From assembly GCF_018129405.1 (NCBI RefSeq), contig NZ_JAFCLP010000001.1, positions 558,001-622,000 on the forward strand: a DNA stretch of 64,000 nucleotides. The letters run 5' to 3'. Origin of the DNA: Bradyrhizobium iriomotense. GTDB taxonomy: Bacteria; Pseudomonadota; Alphaproteobacteria; Rhizobiales; Xanthobacteraceae. This document shows positions 43,990 to 51,044 of the stretch, in pieces (the stretch's first letter is position 1; every line of letters begins with the position of its first letter). The notes beneath the pieces are model-generated. The model saw only the letters and a list, made by a program, of their open reading frames with translations, was not told the DNA's origin and made no database searches. Both the position numbers and the translations under genes were made by a program.

Positions 43990-44736
43990 TCATTTGGCAT
44001 CATGGAAGATCACACCCAGCGTGTGGCGCTGGCCGGACCTGATGCGGCTGACGCCATGACGGAGATTAACGCGGTAGGTGCCGCGTGTCCCCTGCACCGG
44101 ACGGTGATGCACAGCGAAGACGACGGCGTCACCCTGCGCGAGCGGCACCACCTCGGCGCGGGACTGCATGCGCGGGCGCTGCTCGGTCAGCACGAACTCG
44201 CCGCCGGTGAAATCGCGTCCGGGCTCGGAGAGCAGGATCGCGACCTGGAGCGGGAACACGTGCTCGCCATAGAGGTCCTGGTGCAGGCAGTTGTAATCGC
44301 CAGCCTCATATTGCAGCAGCAGCGGCGTCGGCCGCGCCTGCCCCGCCTCGTGGCAGCGCTTCAGGAAGGCCGCATGCGCTGTGGGATAGCGGATGCCGAT
44401 CCCCATCGCCTCGTTCCAGCGATTGGCGACGGCTTGAAGATGCGCATAGAGCGCCGGGCGCAACTGCGCGATCAGGTCGGGCAGCGGATAGGAGAAATAC
44501 TTGTACTCGCCGCGGCCAAAGCCGTGGCGACCCATGACGATGCGGCTGCGGAAGTGCGTGTCGTCGGGATAGAGCGCGGCGATGCTGCGGCATTGATCCG
44601 GCGTCAGCAGGCCTTTGAGGACGGCGCAGCCCTGGGAGTCGAGCTCGGCGGTGATTTGCGGCCAGTCGAGGGCATCGACGTGGGCGGCGAGGTCGGCTGA
44701 GGGCGAAGGAGGCGATTTGCGTGCTGTTGCTGTCAT
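43990..44736 (-). CDS. 2OG-Fe(II) dioxygenase, prolyl-hydroxylase-like
   Basis: This 248-residue protein has a double-stranded beta-helix dioxygenase core. H-x-D is seen in NCLHQDLYGEHVFPLQVAIL, and the distal His and 2OG-binding Arg in LRHGVSRIRSGQRHTLGVIF. An N-terminal region of about 100 residues contains GRHGFGRGEYKYFSYPLP. The substrate is unknown; alkylated nucleic acid or a protein side chain are both possible. ATG at 44736 has AAGGTGG upstream. It sits directly before alkB (9-base gap), so a role in alkylation repair is a reasonable inference. Confidence 0.85.
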   Translation of the reverse strand: MTATARKSPPSPSADLAAHVDALDWPQITAELDSQGCAVLKGLLTPDQCRSIAALYPDDTHFRSRIVMGRHGFGRGEYKYFSYPLPDLIAQLRPALYAHLQAVANRWNEAMGIGIRYPTAHAAFLKRCHEAGQARPTPLLLQYEAGDYNCLHQDLYGEHVFPLQVAILLSEPGRDFTGGEFVLTEQRPRMQSRAEVVPLAQGDAVVFAVHHRPVQGTRGTYRVNLRHGVSRIRSGQRHTLGVIFHDAK

Positions 44737-44794
44737 GGCCACCACCTTCGCAAGACCGGCCCGCCTGCTGCCACCCGATTTCCGACTATCTCCC

Positions 44795-44881
44795 CGTCAT
44801 TGCGAGGAGCCCTTGCGACGAAGCAATCCAGAATCCCTCCGCGGAACCAGCCTGGATTGCTTCGCTTGGCTCGCAATGACG
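44795..44881. repeat. Palindromic repeat, CGTCATTGCGAG type
   Basis: An 87-base element is bounded by CGTCATTGCGAG and CTCGCAATGACG, with inner GCAATCCAG / CTGGATTGC arms. This is a widespread alphaproteobacterial intergenic palindrome. It lies between the DUF2848 gene stop and the dioxygenase start. Confidence 0.9.
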
Positions 44882-44894
44882 GCGGGGAGACAGT

Positions 44895-45581
44895 TCAGCC
44901 CCGCACCGGCAGCGTCGTCACGTCATATCCATGCTTGATCGTGCGCTTCAACACGGGATCTTCAAGCTCGAAGTCGAAGCGCTCCGCGGGACGGATGCCG
45001 CCCTTGGCTGCGAAGGTGCCGCCGAACATGGCGCAGCCGTCGGGGAACTTTCCACCCTCAAAGCCGCGCGCGATCAGGTCCGTGACCGGCAGCATCGCCT
45101 CCAGCGTGCCCTCCTGGTAGAGCACGCGCTCGCCCTTGATGGTGGCGTAGGAGCGCAGGATCATCCTGTCCCAATGGCCGATCACGTCCTCGAGCTCCCA
45201 CAGCGTCGAGGCGATCGGCTTGTCGCACATCTGCTTGGACACCGTGACGTTGTAGGCCTCGACCTTGCGGTCGGTGTGGTCGGAGCCGCAGCCGACGAAG
45301 ATGCGGCCCTGCCAGCCGATCAGCACGAACTCGACCTCGCCGCTGGAATCACCGCCCGTGCATTCGATACGGTCTTCCTGGGTCAGCCGCCGCGCCGAGG
45401 CGCGGTAATAGATCGGGGTCGAGGCCGGCGGGGCGATGCCCATCTCCTGCAGCTCGGCGATGTGGTTGTCACGCGCAACGGGATCGCGGCCGGTCCAGCC
45501 GGCGATGACCATCTGGTCGATCGCCAGCGTCAGCGGCGTGGTGGTGTCCTGGGCGTCGACGGTGAAAGTGAGATCAAACAC
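44895..45581 (-). CDS. DUF2848 family protein
   Basis: This 228-residue soluble protein matches DUF2848, whose members often sit beside amidases and resemble fumarylacetoacetase-fold enzymes. Motifs are VIAGWTGRDPVARDNHIAEL, VEFVLIGWQGRIFVGCGSDH and FPDGCAMFGGTFAAKGGI. Biochemical function is not established. I chose the GTG at 45581, which overlaps the amidase stop by 8 bases; an earlier frame start would lie deep in the amidase gene. It is probably translated in concert with the amidase. Confidence 0.82.
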   Translation of the reverse strand: MFDLTFTVDAQDTTTPLTLAIDQMVIAGWTGRDPVARDNHIAELQEMGIAPPASTPIYYRASARRLTQEDRIECTGGDSSGEVEFVLIGWQGRIFVGCGSDHTDRKVEAYNVTVSKQMCDKPIASTLWELEDVIGHWDRMILRSYATIKGERVLYQEGTLEAMLPVTDLIARGFEGGKFPDGCAMFGGTFAAKGGIRPAERFDFELEDPVLKRTIKHGYDVTTLPVRG

Positions 45582-46923
45582 GAATGACGGCCTCCATGCC
45601 GGCAGCAAGTTCAAAGATACGGCGGTCCGAGCCGCCCGCACCCGCCAGCATCAGGCCGACCGGGACGTCGCCCGCGCGATGCGCGGGCAGCGAGATGGCG
45701 CAACCGTCGATCATGTTGATCAGGGTGCAGTTGCGCAGCGCGCGCAGGTTCTGGGTGGTGAACGCCTTGTCGTCGGCGAGGTCGGCGATTTTCGGCGGCG
45801 TGTTGGCGGTGGTCGGCAGCACCAGCGCATCATAGGGCGCGATGCGCCCATTGACGCGGGCGATCAGCGAGCGGCGCTCGTTGAGCAGGTCGATGTAGTC
45901 GGCCGCGCTCTGCGCCTCGCCGCGCATGATACGCACCGACACGCGGGGATCGTAGACGTCGCCCTTGGCCGCGATGAGATAGCGGTGCCAGGCGTAGCTC
46001 TCGGACGCCGCAAAGCCGCCCTTGGCGTTCATCGGGCCGATGTCGTGGAATTCGGACATCTCGATCCGCTCGATGATGGCGCCGTGATCGGCGAGCGTCT
46101 TCAGCGCGCGCTCGAAGGTCTCGGAGACTGCCGCGTCGAGATCGTCGAGCGCGATCGTGGTCGGCACCGCGAGCCGCATGCCCTTCACGGGCCGCGGCTT
46201 CAGCGCGACGACGGGCTCGCCCGCGAGCACGGCATCGAGTATGGCACAGCAGCTGACCGATCGCGCCAGCGGCCCGATGCTGTCGAGCGAGAACGACAGC
46301 GGCACCGCGCCGTCGAGCGGCACGCGGCGCTGCGTCGGCTTGTAGCCGACGATGCCGTTATAGGCCGCAGGAATGCGGCAGGAGCCGCCGGTGTCGGTCC
46401 CGAGCGCGCCATGCGCCATGCCGTCGAGCACGGACACCGCGGCGCCCGAGGAGGAGCCGCCGGGCACATGGCCCTCGGCCCGGTTCCAGGCGCCTTTCGG
46501 CGTGCCGTAATGCGGATTGATGCCGATGCCGGAATAGGCGAACTCGGTCATGTTGGTGCGCCCGATCAGCACGAAACCGGCCTTGCGCAGCCGCGCGACC
46601 GCCGCCGCATCGTGCTCCGCCGGATCGGAATCATCGAGCGCACGGGAGCCGGCGCGCGTCGTCTGTCCCTTGATGTCGAAGAGATCCTTGATCGAGATGG
46701 GAATACCGGCATAGGGCGAGGGCGCCGCCTTGACCTTGCGCAGGGCATCCATGGCGTCGGCGGTCGTCAGCGCGGCGTCCTTGTCGACATGGATGAAGGT
46801 GCGCTGGCCCTCGCCGGCGGGATCGGCGATCCTGGCGATGCACGCTTCGACCAGCTTGCGGGAGGTGGTGCGGCCGCTTTCGAGGTCGTCGGCGAGCTTC
46901 GCCAGTGTCGGAAAATCGGGCAT
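45574..46923 (-). CDS. Amidase-signature family amidase
   Basis: This 449-residue amidase has the Ser-cisSer-Lys catalytic set: Lys in ISIKDLFDIKG, and the Ser residues in VPGGSSSGAAVS and GTDTGGSCRIPAAYNG. The substrate may be an aliphatic or aromatic amide; a GatA role is unlikely because no gatB or gatC lies nearby. ATG at 46923 is used with GAGACAGGAC before it; GTG four codons earlier is the alternative. It is divergent from the DUF35/thiolase genes, with a 24-bp dyad in the gap. Confidence 0.9.
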   Translation of the reverse strand: MPDFPTLAKLADDLESGRTTSRKLVEACIARIADPAGEGQRTFIHVDKDAALTTADAMDALRKVKAAPSPYAGIPISIKDLFDIKGQTTRAGSRALDDSDPAEHDAAAVARLRKAGFVLIGRTNMTEFAYSGIGINPHYGTPKGAWNRAEGHVPGGSSSGAAVSVLDGMAHGALGTDTGGSCRIPAAYNGIVGYKPTQRRVPLDGAVPLSFSLDSIGPLARSVSCCAILDAVLAGEPVVALKPRPVKGMRLAVPTTIALDDLDAAVSETFERALKTLADHGAIIERIEMSEFHDIGPMNAKGGFAASESYAWHRYLIAAKGDVYDPRVSVRIMRGEAQSAADYIDLLNERRSLIARVNGRIAPYDALVLPTTANTPPKIADLADDKAFTTQNLRALRNCTLINMIDGCAISLPAHRAGDVPVGLMLAGAGGSDRRIFELAAGMEAVIRV

Positions 46924-46988
46924 GTCCTGTCTCACGGAATATTGGCGCGCGCAATCTATAGCGCCGGCTCAGTTCGACACAAGCATTG

Positions 46989-47012
46989 TGCGCATGATGG
47001 CATGCATGCGCA
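46989..47012. promoter_or_regulatory. 24-bp dyad in divergent amidase/DUF35 region
   Basis: Perfect 8-base arms, TGCGCATG-N8-CATGCGCA, lie 66 bases from the amidase ATG and 104 bases from the DUF35 ATG. The size suits a dimeric GntR, MarR or TetR repressor. No regulator gene is adjacent. Confidence 0.45.
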
Positions 47013-47116
47013 TTGCTGGACCGTTGACGCGCCATGGTCAATTGTCGCATCACAATCGAAACAGGCGGGCGGAAAGCCCGTTCCTTATCAGAAGAAGCTC
47101 TGGGAGGTTTTCCGAC

Positions 47117-47530
47117 ATGGCCGAACCGCAGCGGGCGCGACCGAAACCGACGCCGGAGACCCAGCATTTCTGGGACGGCGCCAAGGCCGGCGAACTGCGC
47201 CTGCAGCGCTGCGACGCCTGCGCGCATGTCTACTTCCCGCCGCGCCCGTTCTGCCCATCCTGCGCCTCGCGCAAGGTCAGCATCTTCAAGGCGAGCGGCA
47301 AGGGCTTTCTCTACAGCTACGTGATCAACCACCGCCCGGCCGCGCCCGGCTTCACGCCGCCTTACGCGATCGCGGTGGTCGAGCTCGACGAAGGCCCGCG
47401 GATGATGAGCAACATCATCGACTGCCCGCAGACGCCGGAGTCGCTCGAGCTCGACATGAAGCTCGAGGTCGCCTTCCAGGAGCTCGACGACAAGATCACC
47501 CTCCCCGTGTTTCGTCCGGCGAAGGGGTAG
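47117..47530 (+). CDS. Zn-ribbon/OB-fold protein (DUF35)
   Basis: This 137-residue protein has an N-terminal rubredoxin-like zinc ribbon with C32-xx-C35 and C46-xx-C49, then an OB-fold. DUF35 proteins bind acyl-CoA and form complexes with thiolase-like enzymes; in steroid side-chain degradation the pair is a retro-aldolase. The gene is 3 bases upstream of such a thiolase gene. GGGAGG precedes the ATG. It is first of a plus-strand set DUF35-thiolase-SDR. Confidence 0.9.
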   Translation: MAEPQRARPKPTPETQHFWDGAKAGELRLQRCDACAHVYFPPRPFCPSCASRKVSIFKASGKGFLYSYVINHRPAAPGFTPPYAIAVVELDEGPRMMSNIIDCPQTPESLELDMKLEVAFQELDDKITLPVFRPAKG

Positions 47531-47533
47531 AGC

Positions 47534-48673
47534 ATGCGCAGGAACCAGGTTGCCGTCGTCGGCGCGGCCGAGACCACCGAGCTCGGTGTCATCCCCAACG
47601 CCTCGCAGCTCCAGCTCCATGCTGATGCGGCGCTCAATGCCATTGCCGATGCGGGGCTGAAGCTGTCCGACATCGACGGCTTTGCCACCGCGGTCGAAAC
47701 GCCGCAGCAGGTCTGCCACTATCTCGGCATCAAGCCGACCTGGGTGGACGGCACCTCGGTCGGCGGCTGCTCGTTCATGCTGCATGTCCGCCACGCCGCC
47801 GCGGCGATCGAGGCCGGCCTGTGCAAGACCGTGCTGATCACCCATGCCGAGAGCGGCAAGTCGATGATCGGCAAGCTGCCGCGCTCGATCCCCGCCGACA
47901 GCCTGCAAGGCCAGTTCGAGGCGCCCTATGGCGTCTACGGCCCGCCCAGCATGTTCCCGATTCCCGTGCTGCGCTTCATGAAGACCTACGGCATCACGCA
48001 TGAGCAGCTTGCCTCGGTGGCGGTGATACAGCGCGAATGGGCGGCGAAGAATCCGCGCGCGACGATGAAGGACCCGATCACCGTCGCTGACGTGCTCAAC
48101 TCGCGCATGATCGCCTATCCGTTCCGGCTTCTGCAGTGCTGCCTCGTCACCGACGGCGGCGGCGCGCTGATCCTGACCTCGGCCGATCGCGCCAGGGATT
48201 TTTCGAGGAAGCCCGTCTACATCATGGGCACCGGCGAGAGCGTGGAGACGCCGATGGTCAGCCAGATGGAGACGTTCAACTCCTCCCGCGCCTTCAAGGT
48301 CGCAGGGCCCCTGGCGTTCAGGGAAGCCGGCATCGCGCACGGGGACGTCGACCATCTCATGATCTACGATGCGTTTGCGCATCTGCCGCTGTTCGGCCTC
48401 GGCGACCTCGGCTTCATGCCCTATGAGGAGACCGGCCAGTTCATCGCCGACGGCAACACGCGCCCTGGCGGGAAGCTGCCGCTCAATACCAATGGCGGCG
48501 GATTGAGCTACATGCATTCGGGCATGTACGGCATGTACGCGCTCCAGGAGAGCGTGCGCCAGATGCGCGGCATCGCACCGGCGCAGGTGCCCAACGCGAA
48601 GATTTCGGTGTGCCACGGCGTCGGCGGCATGTTCGCGGCATCAGGCACGATCGTGTTTACGAACGAGAGGTAA
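47534..48673 (+). CDS. Thiolase-superfamily protein, SCP-x/Ltp2-like
   Basis: This 379-residue thiolase-fold protein has VGGCSFMLHVRHAAAAI (candidate nucleophile C79) and SVCHGVGGMFAASGT at the C-terminus. It lacks the standard HPxGxSG histidine motif of degradative thiolases. Together with the DUF35 partner 3 bases upstream it resembles acyl-CoA retro-aldolases or nonspecific lipid-transfer thiolases. The Shine-Dalgarno GAAGGGG lies inside the DUF35 gene, implying coupling. A palindromic repeat separates it from the following SDR gene. The substrate is probably a branched or cyclic acyl-CoA, by inference. Confidence 0.88.
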   Translation: MRRNQVAVVGAAETTELGVIPNASQLQLHADAALNAIADAGLKLSDIDGFATAVETPQQVCHYLGIKPTWVDGTSVGGCSFMLHVRHAAAAIEAGLCKTVLITHAESGKSMIGKLPRSIPADSLQGQFEAPYGVYGPPSMFPIPVLRFMKTYGITHEQLASVAVIQREWAAKNPRATMKDPITVADVLNSRMIAYPFRLLQCCLVTDGGGALILTSADRARDFSRKPVYIMGTGESVETPMVSQMETFNSSRAFKVAGPLAFREAGIAHGDVDHLMIYDAFAHLPLFGLGDLGFMPYEETGQFIADGNTRPGGKLPLNTNGGGLSYMHSGMYGMYALQESVRQMRGIAPAQVPNAKISVCHGVGGMFAASGTIVFTNER

Positions 48674-48679
48674 TTTCTC

Positions 48680-48757
48680 GTCGTTCCGGGATGGTCCGAA
48701 GGACCAGACCCGGAACCTCGAGATTCCGGGTTCGTGCTTCGCACGCCCCGGTATGAC
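48680..48757. repeat. Palindromic repeat, GTCRTTCCGGG type, copy 2
   Basis: A 78-base member of the family also at 39348, 50936 and 61645. It begins 7 bases after the thiolase stop and ends 22 bases before the SDR start, within a likely operon. Confidence 0.85.
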
Positions 48758-48779
48758 AGAGACAACAGGAGGCATCCAC

Positions 48780-49694
48780 ATGAGCAAATCGCTGCAAGAC
48801 AAGGTCATCATCGTCACCGGCGCAGGCCGTGGCATCGGACGCGAGATCGCGCTGCTGTGCGCGGCCGAAGGCGCCAAGGTCGTCGTCAACGATCCCGGCG
48901 GGGCTGCCGACGGCGCCGGCTCGAACGCTGCGCCGGCGGAAGAAGTGGTCGAGGAGATCAAGAAGCGCGGCGGCACCGCGGTTGCCAATTTCGAGTCGGT
49001 GGCCGAAGCGATCCCCGCCAGCAAGATCGTGAAGGCCGCAACCGATCATTTCGGCCGGCTCGACGGCGTCGTCAACAATGCCGGCATCTTGCGCGACATG
49101 ATCTTCCACAAGATGAGCGTGGAGGCGTTCGAGGCCGTCATCAAGGTGCACCTGATGGGCTCGTTCTACGTCAGCCACGCCGCGGCGCGGATCTTCCGCG
49201 AGCAGGAGAGCGGCTCCTTCGTGCACTTCACCTCGACCTCGGGGCTGATCGGCAACTTTGGCCAAGCCAATTACGCCGCGGCCAAGCTCGGCATCGTCGG
49301 GCTGTCGAAGTCGATCGCGCTCGACATGGGCCGTTTCAACGTCCGCTCCAACTGCGTCTCGCCGTTCGCCTGGACCCGCATGATCGGCACCATCCCGACC
49401 GAGACCGACGCCGAGAAGGCGCGCGTCGAGAAGATCAAGCAGATGGGGCCGGAGAAGATCGCGCCGCTGTGCGGCTACCTGCTCGGCGATTCCGCCAAGG
49501 ACGTCACCGGCCAGATTTTTGGCGTGCGCATGAACGAGATCTTCCTGTTCAGCCAGAACCGGCCGATCCGCTCGGTGCAGCGGAGCGAAGGCTGGACGCC
49601 GCAATCGATCGCGGAACACGGCATGCCGGCGCTGAAGGGCTCTTTCTACAAGCTGGACCGCTCCGCCGACATCTTCACCTGGGATCCCGTCTAG
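48780..49694 (+). CDS. SDR dehydrogenase, MFE-2/17-beta-HSD4-like
   Basis: This 304-residue short-chain dehydrogenase has the cofactor motif VTGAGRGIGRE, NNAG (VVNNAGILRD), catalytic Ser in TSTSGLIG and YxxxK in NYAAAKLGI. The long AKVVVNDPGGAADGAG insertion after beta-2 is typical of the 3-hydroxyacyl-CoA dehydrogenase domain of peroxisomal MFE-2-like enzymes. It would oxidise a 3-hydroxyacyl-CoA ahead of the thiolase/DUF35 step. The C-terminal tail of about 60 residues is longer than in simple SDRs. CAGGAGG precedes the ATG. Confidence 0.9.
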   Translation: MSKSLQDKVIIVTGAGRGIGREIALLCAAEGAKVVVNDPGGAADGAGSNAAPAEEVVEEIKKRGGTAVANFESVAEAIPASKIVKAATDHFGRLDGVVNNAGILRDMIFHKMSVEAFEAVIKVHLMGSFYVSHAAARIFREQESGSFVHFTSTSGLIGNFGQANYAAAKLGIVGLSKSIALDMGRFNVRSNCVSPFAWTRMIGTIPTETDAEKARVEKIKQMGPEKIAPLCGYLLGDSAKDVTGQIFGVRMNEIFLFSQNRPIRSVQRSEGWTPQSIAEHGMPALKGSFYKLDRSADIFTWDPV

Positions 49695-49810
49695 CCGCAT
49701 TTCCGGCATCCCTGCCCTGCGATCTCCGGCTGTCTCCATCGGAGATCGCCCCGGTTTACGCCTGAATGCAGGCGAATGGTGTCCTCCCAACAAAACTTTG
49801 GGAGGAAACC

Positions 49811-50923
49811 ATGACAAGAATACTGACCAACTCCGACGACACGACTGCAAGCGGCGGTCTCGGCCGCCGCGCCCTGCTCCAAGGCGCAGCGACACTCGCC
49901 GCATCGACCCTGCTCGCCTCCAATGCCGATGCCCGCGACTTCGGCGCCAATGCCGAGCCGCAGCGCTATCCCGACCCCGACATCGTCATCATCGACCCCA
50001 AGCGCTTCAAGGCGAAGGTCGGCAACACCGCGATCAAGCGGCTCTATACCGGCTGCCTGTGGGCGGAAGGGCCGGCGTGGAATGCGCAAGGCCAATACCT
50101 CGTCTGGAGCGACATCCCGGCCAACCGGCAGCTGCGCTATCTCGACGATGACGGCCACATCTCCGAGCAGTTCCACAAGCCGTCCAACGAGGCCAACGGC
50201 AATTCGTTCGACACCGAGGGACGCCAGATCAGTGCCGAGCGCACGCGCCTCGTCCGCTACGAGCACGACGGTGCGGTGACGACGCTGGCCGAGCAGGCTG
50301 GCGGCAAGCCGCTCAACGGCCCCAACGACATGGTGGTGCACCCCAACGACAAGGCGATCTGGTTCACCGATCCCGGCTATGGCGCGATCAGCATCTACGA
50401 GGGCAAGCTCGCCAATACCGGCTCGCTGCAGCCGCATCAGAAGGAAGCGGTCTATCGCCTCGACACCCAGACCGGGCAGGTCGCGAAGGTCGCCGACGAG
50501 CCGTTCAAGCCGAACGGCATTGCCTTCTCCCACGACTACAAGAAGCTCTATGTCTGCGACACCGGCACCACGCATTATCCGCAGGCCGAGAACGTGGTGT
50601 GGTCCTACGACATCGACGGGGCGAAACTCTCAAATCCGAAGCGACTGATCGACATGAAGCTCGACGGCAAGTCGGGCTTCCCCGACGGATTGCGCGTCGA
50701 CACCGAGGGCAACATCTGGGTCGGCGCGGGCTGGGTCGGCCCGGGCTATGACGGCGTGCAGGTGTTCGCACCGAACGACGGCGCACGTATCGGCCAGATC
50801 CTGCTGCCGGAGACCTGCGCCAATGTCTGCTTCGGCGGCAAGAAGCGCAACCGCCTGTTCATGACCGCGAGCCAGTCGCTCTATGCGGTCTATGTGGAGA
50901 CGCAGGGGGCGCATTTCTGTTGA
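49811..50923 (+). CDS. SMP-30/gluconolactonase family lactonase, Tat-exported
   Basis: This 370-residue beta-propeller protein starts with a twin-arginine signal (LGRRALLQGAATLAASTLLA) and so probably acts in the periplasm. Motifs are LWAEGPAWNAQGQYLVWSDI with the metal-binding Glu, LNGPNDMVVHP with the metal-binding Asn, and LRVDTEGNIWVGAG with the catalytic-site Asp region. It hydrolyses a sugar or other lactone with Ca or Zn. GGAGGAA lies 5 bases before the ATG. It converges with ppc across a palindromic repeat. Confidence 0.9.
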   Translation: MTRILTNSDDTTASGGLGRRALLQGAATLAASTLLASNADARDFGANAEPQRYPDPDIVIIDPKRFKAKVGNTAIKRLYTGCLWAEGPAWNAQGQYLVWSDIPANRQLRYLDDDGHISEQFHKPSNEANGNSFDTEGRQISAERTRLVRYEHDGAVTTLAEQAGGKPLNGPNDMVVHPNDKAIWFTDPGYGAISIYEGKLANTGSLQPHQKEAVYRLDTQTGQVAKVADEPFKPNGIAFSHDYKKLYVCDTGTTHYPQAENVVWSYDIDGAKLSNPKRLIDMKLDGKSGFPDGLRVDTEGNIWVGAGWVGPGYDGVQVFAPNDGARIGQILLPETCANVCFGGKKRNRLFMTASQSLYAVYVETQGAHFC

Positions 50924-50935
50924 GGCGCACACACC

Positions 50936-51035
50936 GTCATTCCGGGATGGTCCGACGGACCAGACCTCAGGTGCGCAATTGCGCACCGGGGAATCTCGAG
51001 GTTCCGGGTTCGCCCTTCGGGCGCCCCGGAACGAC
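50936..51035. repeat. Palindromic repeat, GTCRTTCCGGG type, copy 3
   Basis: A 100-base copy between the convergent SMP-30 and ppc genes. It carries an inserted AGGTGCGCAATTGCGCACC palindrome, also seen in the copy at 61645. It may end transcription from both sides. Confidence 0.85.
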
Positions 51036-51044
51036 GGGTGGGGT

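Noticed and set aside
46631-48616. 661-codon minus-strand frame over the DUF35 and thiolase genes
   Set aside because: Antisense to two recognised genes and crosses a divergent promoter region; no family motif.
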